A stretch of DNA of 5,806 nt, taken from contig JADLKI010000008.1 in assembly GCA_015657395.1 (NCBI GenBank), positions 503,666 to 509,471 on the forward strand. The letters run 5' to 3'. Source of the stretch: Spirochaetales bacterium. Lineage in GTDB: Bacteria > Spirochaetota > Spirochaetia > Treponematales > Rectinemataceae. A program made the position numbers and the translations under genes. This document shows, one piece after another, positions 1-4,769 of the stretch. Each line of letters begins with the position of its first letter. Position 1 is the first letter of the stretch. Under the pieces are notes generated by a model. That model was not told the origin of the DNA, did not search any database, and saw only the letters and a list, made by a program, of their open reading frames with translations.

Positions 1-189
1 GGGCTTTCGAATCAGCAGGCTTTTGTGCAGTCGAGGAATGAAGCGCAGAAATCGATCATCAAGGTCGCGCACAAGGCATTCGACTCGATTTTGAAGGAGA
101 AGGCCGCTTCTTCCGGGCACCTTTTCTCTGTCTATGCCAACGAGGTCGCCGCGATTGTCGGTGAATGGGAGGAGCGTTGGGGAGGTTGA
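1..189 (+). CDS. 3' end of an unrecognised gene (partial)
   Basis: The frame starting at base 1 stays open for 62 codons and ends at TGA 187-189. It is the C-terminal tail of a gene that begins before the window. The visible residues are mostly polar and charged and look helical, with an acidic, Trp-containing end (GEWEERWGG). No signal peptide, membrane segment or catalytic motif is visible, and I do not recognise the family. The last codons contain the Shine-Dalgarno sequence of the next gene, which starts 3 nt after the stop, so the two are almost certainly co-transcribed and probably translationally coupled. Coding support comes from the open frame, the plausible composition and the tight join to the next gene. 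No function can be assigned from this fragment. Confidence 0.6.
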   Translation, partial: GLSNQQAFVQSRNEAQKSIIKVAHKAFDSILKEKAASSGHLFSVYANEVAAIVGEWEERWGG

Positions 190-192
190 ACG

Positions 193-852
193 ATGGCCCG
201 TGTACGTCTTTCCGCTCCGGCAGTGTTTCTGTTGATACTGACTCTCGTGCTCGCAGTGGTTACGGTTGTTGTCGTACAGGTGCTGGCCCATCCTCGGCCC
301 GATGTACGATCCCAGTTTACCCTCTACCTGCAGAAGCTCGAGCCGCGGCCGATGGTGGTCGCGGCGACCACGCAGGAGCGCTACGAAGCCTCCAAGGAAT
401 TCACCGCCAGGCTGCTCGCAATATTCAATATCAAAGCGAGGATCCGCCTGAGCGCGGTGGCCGACATCACCTATGTCATCCCCGCTTCGGATCCCTCGGC
501 CTGGACGATTCAGTGGGATGCCAGAGCGCATACGCTCGCACTCTCGACCCCTGCCCCCGATTGTCTTTTGCCGGCGGTGCACACGGATACGATCGAAATT
601 ATCACCGAAAATTCGAATATTCTTACAAATACACTGTTCAGCCTCAAGGAAGAGGCCGCGCGCATGCAGAGCGAGCTTTCGAATGACCTGCTGACACACG
701 CAAGGGCGACTCTCGCAGAGCCCGCCGTCCGGACCGCCATCGAAGATGGGGTGAGGCGCTTTGCCGCCACATTCTGTGAATCGGCCCGTCTTGGAACGCC
801 CGCACTCATCGAAGTTCAGCTTGGACATGCCGGGGAATCCATATCTAATTAG
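193..852 (+). CDS. Membrane-anchored protein, possible DUF4230-like domain
   Basis: This 219-residue protein has a basic N terminus followed by one long hydrophobic segment (about residues 8-32), so it is probably anchored in the inner membrane with the rest outside the cytoplasm. The soluble part begins with a stretch ending in the pattern MVVAATTQERYEA. It continues as beta-strand-like segments (about 82-140, including LALSTPAPDC) and then long amphipathic helices rich in Ala and Glu (about 148-200), ending in a strand (ALIEVQL). One anchor, a beta region with a 'lalstPaP' turn and a helical tail resemble DUF4230 proteins. I see this as pattern similarity only and it is unproven. The ATG at 193 is chosen because GGGGAGG (179-185) lies 7 nt upstream inside the preceding gene. 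It forms a two-gene unit with that gene. The stop is followed by a new promoter, so it is probably not functionally tied to ggt. Confidence 0.8.
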   Translation: MARVRLSAPAVFLLILTLVLAVVTVVVVQVLAHPRPDVRSQFTLYLQKLEPRPMVVAATTQERYEASKEFTARLLAIFNIKARIRLSAVADITYVIPASDPSAWTIQWDARAHTLALSTPAPDCLLPAVHTDTIEIITENSNILTNTLFSLKEEAARMQSELSNDLLTHARATLAEPAVRTAIEDGVRRFAATFCESARLGTPALIEVQLGHAGESISN

Positions 853-866
853 TAATAGAAAAAAGA

Positions 867-895
867 TTGACACCACATTGAAAGTGTAAGAAAAT
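867..895 (+). promoter_or_regulatory. Predicted sigma70-type promoter of ggt
   Basis: A perfect -35 hexamer TTGACA (867-872) is separated by 17 bp from GAAAAT (890-895), a 4/6 match to the -10 consensus that keeps the important second A and final T. The stretch upstream of the -35 (about 847-866) is almost all A and T and could act as an UP element. Transcription would start near 902, giving a leader of roughly 30 nt before the ggt ATG. A weak ACAC...GTGT dyad (870-873 with 884-887) lies across the spacer and could be a regulator site, but it is too short to claim. The promoter begins 15 bp after the stop of the preceding gene. Confidence 0.6.
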
Positions 896-921
896 ACCAA
901 GCATCATTTATTTTTTTACTT

Positions 922-927
922 AAGGAG
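922..927 (+). promoter_or_regulatory. Ribosome binding site of ggt
   Basis: AAGGAG lies 5 nt before the ATG at 933, a near-consensus site at good spacing. It fixes the start of the gamma-glutamyltransferase gene, and the signal peptide begins directly at this Met. Confidence 0.8.
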
Positions 928-932
928 ACCAC

Positions 933-2618
933 ATGAAAAGATTCATGCTCGGATTGGTGCTGTTCGCCGCAGTGCTCGGCGCTGTATCGGCACAGTTGCC
1001 GGTCAATCTGTATGGTCGTGCTGCCGTGGGAGCGAACGGCGTTGTCGCCGCAGCAAAGCCGGAAGCGTCGCAAGTCGGTATCGACATTCTGAAGAAGGGC
1101 GGCAATGCCGTCGATGCTGCGGTGGCCACCGGTTTTGCGCTCGGCGTCCTTGAGCCGAATGCAACGGGCGTTGGCGGCGGCGGCTTCATGATCATCAAAC
1201 TGAAAGACATGGCCGAACCCGTCGTCATCGATTTCCGCGAAATGGCCCCCGGCAAAGCCACGCCCACGATGTATCTGGGCGCGGACGGGAAAGTCGTTCC
1301 GAAATCTACCTATGAAGGCGGGCTTTCGGTCGGCGTTCCCGGCGAGGTAAAAGGGCTTCTCTATGCGCTCGAGCACTACGGTTCAGGCAAACTGACCCGC
1401 GCCGACGTCATCCAGCCGGCCATCCAGTGGGCGCTCCAGGGCATTCCCGTAACGGTCAACCTGGAATCGATCATCAAGGACAACTTCGGCAAGCTCGTCA
1501 AATACGAGAACGGTGCCCAGATATATCTGAAAGACGGGCTCCCCTACGAGATGGGCGACGTCATCTACAACCCCGATCTCGCCAAGACACTCGCGAAGAT
1601 CGTCAAAGAGGGCGAGGATGCCGTCTATAAAGGCGAGATCGCCCAGGCCATCGTCGACGAAGTCCAGAAGCGGGGCGGCATCATCACCCTCGATGATCTC
1701 GCGAATTATCAGATAAAGGTCCGCAAAGCGGTTGAAGGCGACTATCGCGGCTACAAAGTCTACTCGGTGCCGCCCGCCTCCTCCGGCGGCACACATCTCG
1801 TCGAGATTCTCAATATCCTCGAGAACTTCGATGTGAAGAAGATCGGCTTCCAGACTCCGCAGGCCGCACACCTCTGGTCCGAGATCCTCAAGCTGACCTT
1901 TGCCGACCGCTCGAAATACATGGGCGACACCGATTTCGTCAAAGTGCCGCTCGCCGGGCTCACCAGCAAGGAATATGCAAAGGCACAGGCCACAAGGATC
2001 GACCTGAACGCGTCGATGAATCCTCCGCAGGCCGGCGATCCCTACAAGTACGAATCCGGCTCGACCACCCACTTCTCCGTGATGGACAAGGAAGGCAACA
2101 TGGTCGCCGTGACCAAGACGATCAACTACTTCTTCGGCTCCGGCGTCGTGATCCCCGGCTGGGGCTTCATCATGAACGACGAGATGGACGACTTCGTGGC
2201 GACCCCCGGTTCGGTCAACTCCGTAGAGCCCGGCAAAAGGCCGCTCTCCAGCATGAGCCCGACTCTCGTCCTCGATTCGGAGGGGCGCTCGTTCATGACC
2301 ATCGGTTCTCCCGGCGCCACCCGCATATTCCCGACTGTCGCGCAGGTCATCTCGAATGTCATCGATTTCGGATTCCCCATTCAGGAAGCGATACTGGCCC
2401 CGCGCGTCTACCAGGCGGCGTCCGGCGATCTGCACCTCGAGGGGCGCTATCCGGTCGGCGCGCTCGACGGCATCAAGAAGCTCGGGCATGGTGTTTCCAT
2501 TCACGGTGACTGGGATTCCTATTTCGGCGGAGTGCACGCGATCGTCTACGATTATGACGCGGGCTTGCTCTACGGCGGCGCAGACCCGCGCCGCGACGGA
2601 CAGGCTGCAGCGTTCTGA
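933..2618 (+). CDS. ggt: Gamma-glutamyltransferase, secreted
   Basis: This 561-residue protein belongs to the GGT family (N-terminal nucleophile hydrolases, MEROPS T3). The enzyme cleaves the gamma-glutamyl bond of glutathione and related compounds, passing glutamate to water or another amino acid. A cleavable signal peptide (1-20, site AVSA|Q) sends it to the periplasm or outside. The proenzyme should self-cleave before Thr378 in STTHFS (the E. coli Thr391 position), giving large (21-377) and small (378-561) subunits. Substrate-binding positions are present: Arg102 in DFREMAP, Thr396 and Asn398 in TINYFFG, Glu417 and Asp420 in NDEMDDF, Ser439-Ser440 in PLSSMSPT, and the oxyanion-hole stretch GSPGA (458-462). 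The region between MDDF and KRPLSS is about nine residues shorter than in E. coli, so the active-site lid loop is absent, as in Bacillus GGT. It has its own promoter and is followed by a terminator. The length is normal and there is no sign of damage. Confidence 0.97.
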   Translation: MKRFMLGLVLFAAVLGAVSAQLPVNLYGRAAVGANGVVAAAKPEASQVGIDILKKGGNAVDAAVATGFALGVLEPNATGVGGGGFMIIKLKDMAEPVVIDFREMAPGKATPTMYLGADGKVVPKSTYEGGLSVGVPGEVKGLLYALEHYGSGKLTRADVIQPAIQWALQGIPVTVNLESIIKDNFGKLVKYENGAQIYLKDGLPYEMGDVIYNPDLAKTLAKIVKEGEDAVYKGEIAQAIVDEVQKRGGIITLDDLANYQIKVRKAVEGDYRGYKVYSVPPASSGGTHLVEILNILENFDVKKIGFQTPQAAHLWSEILKLTFADRSKYMGDTDFVKVPLAGLTSKEYAKAQATRIDLNASMNPPQAGDPYKYESGSTTHFSVMDKEGNMVAVTKTINYFFGSGVVIPGWGFIMNDEMDDFVATPGSVNSVEPGKRPLSSMSPTLVLDSEGRSFMTIGSPGATRIFPTVAQVISNVIDFGFPIQEAILAPRVYQAASGDLHLEGRYPVGALDGIKKLGHGVSIHGDWDSYFGGVHAIVYDYDAGLLYGGADPRRDGQAAAF

Positions 2619-2643
2619 GTTCTGCATCGTGCGCAGGCGGCAT

Positions 2644-2661
2644 GCGCTGTCTGCGCTGTCT
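2644..2661 (+). repeat. Perfect 9-bp tandem repeat downstream of ggt
   Basis: GCGCTGTCT occurs twice head to tail (2644-2652 and 2653-2661) in the gap after ggt. A 6-bp inverted match (GCGCAG 2631-2636 with CTGCGC 2651-2656) overlaps it and could form a weak hairpin. It is probably a slippage product with no assigned role. Confidence 0.5.
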
Positions 2662-2671
2662 CTGTGATCTT

Positions 2672-2705
2672 CAGCCGGCCGCCGCAACATGGGCCGGCTG
2701 TTTTT
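2672..2705 (+). terminator. Intrinsic terminator after ggt
   Basis: A perfect 9-bp stem, CAGCCGGCC (2672-2680) and GGCCGGCTG (2692-2700), encloses an 11-nt loop and is followed at once by five T residues (2701-2705). The GC-rich stem and U-run are typical of a rho-independent terminator. It lies 53 nt after the ggt stop and 46 nt before the next start. The U-run is short, so read-through into the downstream genes is possible. Confidence 0.85.
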
Positions 2706-2751
2706 AAGTTGAGCTTTTTATTCGAGTTTTTGCACACGGAAAGGGGTTTTT

Positions 2752-3324
2752 ATGAAACGCTCCAAGATTATCATGATCGTGGCCGCGGCGATGATGGCGG
2801 CGTGTATGCCGCTTTCGCTGGCGGCGTTCAACCTGAAAGCGCCGATCGCGACACCACCGGCGCTCCTCACTTCGATTGGCCAAAGCGCGGATGTCGAGAT
2901 GGCAAAGGCGATAATGAACCGGGCGAAGCTCAGTTTCTCCATGGATTCGCTGGTAAAGGCCCAGGCGCTTGCGAGCACGAACGCCAAGACCCTCATCGTT
3001 GTCATCGGCGGTTCGTCAAAGGGGCTTGGCGCCGCGGGCATTTCCGCGGACGCGGAGCTGGAGCGGGCAAAGGCCCTGCTCGCCGAGGCCAAAAAGCGCG
3101 GTATGAAGATCATTGGCCTGCACATCGGCGGTGAGGCGCGGCGCGGCGAGCTCTCCGACCGCTTTATCAATATGGCGGTGCCTCAGTGCGATTACTTCAT
3201 CGTCGTCGAAGAGGGCAATGGTGATGGTCTCTTCACGAAGCTCTGCGGAACGAAGATACCGCTCGATACTGTCCAGAAAATTTCGCAGGTCGGCGGGCCA
3301 TTGGCGGCGGCCTTTACCAAATAG
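2752..3324 (+). CDS. Exported DUF6305-like protein
   Basis: This 190-residue protein has an N-terminal export signal (basic MKRSK, then a hydrophobic stretch to about residue 24). Cleavage could fall after SLA (about 24|25). Alternatively MAAC (15-18) could serve as a loose lipobox, which would make it a surface lipoprotein. The mature part has a conserved-looking TPPALLTSIGQSADVEMAK segment (34-52) and alternating strands and helices. Gly-rich turns follow strands at LIVVIGGSSKGLGAAG (81-96), IIGLHIGG (120-127) and FIVVEEGNGDG (149-159), suggesting a small Rossmann-like or flavodoxin-like alpha/beta fold. This matches what I recall of DUF6305 proteins, whose function is unknown to me. The ATG at 2752 has an AAGGGG-type site (2741-2746) 5 nt upstream. 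The permease gene starts 11 bp after the stop. Its position suggests an extracytoplasmic helper of that transporter, which is inference. Confidence 0.85.
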   Translation: MKRSKIIMIVAAAMMAACMPLSLAAFNLKAPIATPPALLTSIGQSADVEMAKAIMNRAKLSFSMDSLVKAQALASTNAKTLIVVIGGSSKGLGAAGISADAELERAKALLAEAKKRGMKIIGLHIGGEARRGELSDRFINMAVPQCDYFIVVEEGNGDGLFTKLCGTKIPLDTVQKISQVGGPLAAAFTK

Positions 3325-3335
3325 CGAGGCATACC

Positions 3336-4607
3336 GTGTCACAGGAATTTTGGCTTTTTATTCTGATGGTCGGCGTATTCGCGGCGGGTTGTTTTGCGCT
3401 CAAGTGGCCGGTGTCCGTGTCGATGCTGGTTGCCTCGGTCGCGGGCGCGCTCGCCGGTGGAGTCCAGGATCCGGTGCGGCACCTGGTTGAAGGCACCTTT
3501 GGGTATGTCGATACAATATTGACCATCGCCACCGCGATGATGTTCATGACCGGATTCAAGGATTCCGGGGCCCTGGAGGCTCTGACCGCCGCGGTGATCA
3601 AGAAGTTCAACAAATGGCCCGGGATTCTGATGATTCTCCTCACCTTCGTCATCATGGTGCCGGGAATGATTACGGGCAGTTCGACCGCGTCGGTGCTGAC
3701 GGCGGGCGCGGTGGTGGCGCCGATGTTCGCCTCGATGGGGATGACCGCCGTCGAATCCGGAGCTCTCATTTCGATTGCGGCGATTCTGGGCATGATCGCT
3801 CCTCCGGTGAACATCCCGGCGATGCTCATCGGCGGCGGCATCGACATGCCCTATGTCGGATTTGAACTGCCACTCATTCTGCTCACCTTCCCGCTCGCGA
3901 TCGTGTTCGCGCTCTGGTTCGGCTGGAGGAAGGTGCGGCACGTCGATCGCTCCAAAGTGCTCGCCTCGCTCGATTTTTCGACACTGAACCAGTATGGCGG
4001 CTGGCGGCTTTTTTCGCCGCTCATCCTCATCTTCGTGCTGATGATCCTCGACAAGGCCGTGCCGAGCATATTCGGGCTCGGCATGCCGCTCATCTTCATG
4101 CTGTGTACGATGCTGACATGGATCACGGGCAAACGCTTCAACCTACTGCAGTCCGCGAAGAAATCTATCGAGGACGTGCTTCCCGTGCTAGGCATTCTTG
4201 TGGGCGTGGGCATGTTCATCCAGATCATGACGGCGACGGGCGTGCGCGGCTTTATCGTGGTCAATGCGCTCTCGGTGCCGCCTGCCCTCCTCTATGTGAT
4301 GATCGCGATCTCGATTCCGCTCTTCGGCGCGATTTCGGCCTTCGGCTCTTCGAGCGTCCTCGGCGTGCCCTTCATGCTGGCGCTCCTGAGTCAGGACCAG
4401 ATCATCGCGGCGGCTTCGCTCTCGCTGATCGCGGCCATCGGCGATTTCATGCCGCCGACGGCGCTTGCGGCGATTTTCGCCGCCAAAGTGGTCGGGCTCG
4501 AGAAGTATGGCACGGTGCTGAAAAAGCTTGTGGTTCCGACACTGATAATCATTGTGTATGCCATACTGTTCATCGTGTTCTCCAAGCAGATCAGGGCTGT
4601 GTTATAG
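3336..4607 (+). CDS. TRAP DctM-like / ion-transporter-superfamily permease
   Basis: This 423-residue, highly hydrophobic protein has about ten to twelve membrane segments. Two halves carry matching re-entrant hairpin signatures. The first half has GSSTAS (114-119) and then SIAAILGMIAPPVNIPAML (146-164). The second half has FGSSSVLGVPF (336-346) and then LSLIAAIGDFMPPTALAAIF (362-381). The paired GSS and (A/M)PP motifs with an internal repeat are typical of the TRAP large subunit (DctM) and its relatives, which move dicarboxylates or other carboxylates with a cation gradient. The start is GTG at 3336, with GAGG (3326-3329) 6 nt upstream; the stop TAG (4605-4607) overlaps the next gene's ribosome binding site. 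No DctP (solute-binding) or four-helix DctQ gene is visible here. The substrate is unknown; glutamate, an N-acyl amino acid or a related carboxylate would suit the neighbours. Confidence 0.88.
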   Translation: MSQEFWLFILMVGVFAAGCFALKWPVSVSMLVASVAGALAGGVQDPVRHLVEGTFGYVDTILTIATAMMFMTGFKDSGALEALTAAVIKKFNKWPGILMILLTFVIMVPGMITGSSTASVLTAGAVVAPMFASMGMTAVESGALISIAAILGMIAPPVNIPAMLIGGGIDMPYVGFELPLILLTFPLAIVFALWFGWRKVRHVDRSKVLASLDFSTLNQYGGWRLFSPLILIFVLMILDKAVPSIFGLGMPLIFMLCTMLTWITGKRFNLLQSAKKSIEDVLPVLGILVGVGMFIQIMTATGVRGFIVVNALSVPPALLYVMIAISIPLFGAISAFGSSSVLGVPFMLALLSQDQIIAAASLSLIAAIGDFMPPTALAAIFAAKVVGLEKYGTVLKKLVVPTLIIIVYAILFIVFSKQIRAVL

Positions 4608-4612
4608 GAGGG
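4606..4612 (+). promoter_or_regulatory. Ribosome binding site of the 47-residue gene
   Basis: AGGAGGG, close to the full consensus, begins inside the permease stop codon and lies 5 nt before the ATG at 4618. Such a strong, well-spaced site for such a short reading frame is the main evidence that the microprotein is made, and it rules in this start over the ATG at 4552 in the same frame. Confidence 0.8.
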
Positions 4613-4617
4613 TGCCC

Positions 4618-4761
4618 ATGTTCTATATTTATCTTGTGATATTGGCGGCGGTGCTCGCGCTGACTGTCTGGGTGCTTTTCGACACGAAGAAGTTTTCGCT
4701 GCAGATGACGGCCGCCATGGTGATTGTGCCGCTTCTGCTCAGGCTTTTGATGATTAAATGA
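4618..4761 (+). CDS. 47-residue two-helix membrane microprotein
   Basis: This frame encodes 47 residues and lies between the permease and the zinc hydrolase. It has two hydrophobic segments, residues 2-21 (FYIYLVILAAVLALTVWVLF) and about 29-46 (ending LLLRLLMI). They are joined by a short charged loop, DTKKFSLQ, and a basic residue ends the chain. That predicts a membrane hairpin with almost no soluble part. The same frame is open further upstream to 4552, but those residues overlap the permease and are not hydrophobic, and only the ATG at 4618 has a strong ribosome binding site. Spacing is 10 bp after the permease stop. Its TGA (4759-4761) overlaps an ATG (4758) in frame with the next gene. 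I do not recognise the family. An accessory subunit of the permease, filling the place of DctQ, is the likeliest role, by position only. Confidence 0.75.
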   Translation: MFYIYLVILAAVLALTVWVLFDTKKFSLQMTAAMVIVPLLLRLLMIK

Positions 4762-4769
4762 GGGCGGCC

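Noticed and set aside
165..686. Alternative + strand frame overlapping the membrane-anchored protein
   Set aside because: It shares the region with the 193-852 frame, which has the better ribosome binding site and a sensible anchor segment. The alternative product is rich in Arg, Gly and Cys without structure.
870..887. ACAC...GTGT dyad in the ggt promoter spacer as an operator
   Set aside because: Only four base pairs match, which is expected by chance; no repressor gene or longer palindrome is nearby.
905..920. T-rich run before the ggt ribosome binding site as a terminator for the upstream gene
   Set aside because: No GC-rich stem precedes the T run, so it is more likely just an A+T-rich leader.
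1383..2690. Long open frame of 435 codons on the - strand opposite ggt
   Set aside because: It lies antisense to a well-supported GGT gene. Its translation is rich in Arg, Asp, Val and Gly with no domain pattern, as expected for the complement of a G+C-biased coding frame, and it runs through the terminator.
3339..3941. Open frame of 200 codons on the - strand within the permease gene
   Set aside because: The translation is dominated by His, Arg, Glu and Gly, typical of the reverse complement of a hydrophobic membrane-protein gene, and there is no plausible start region.
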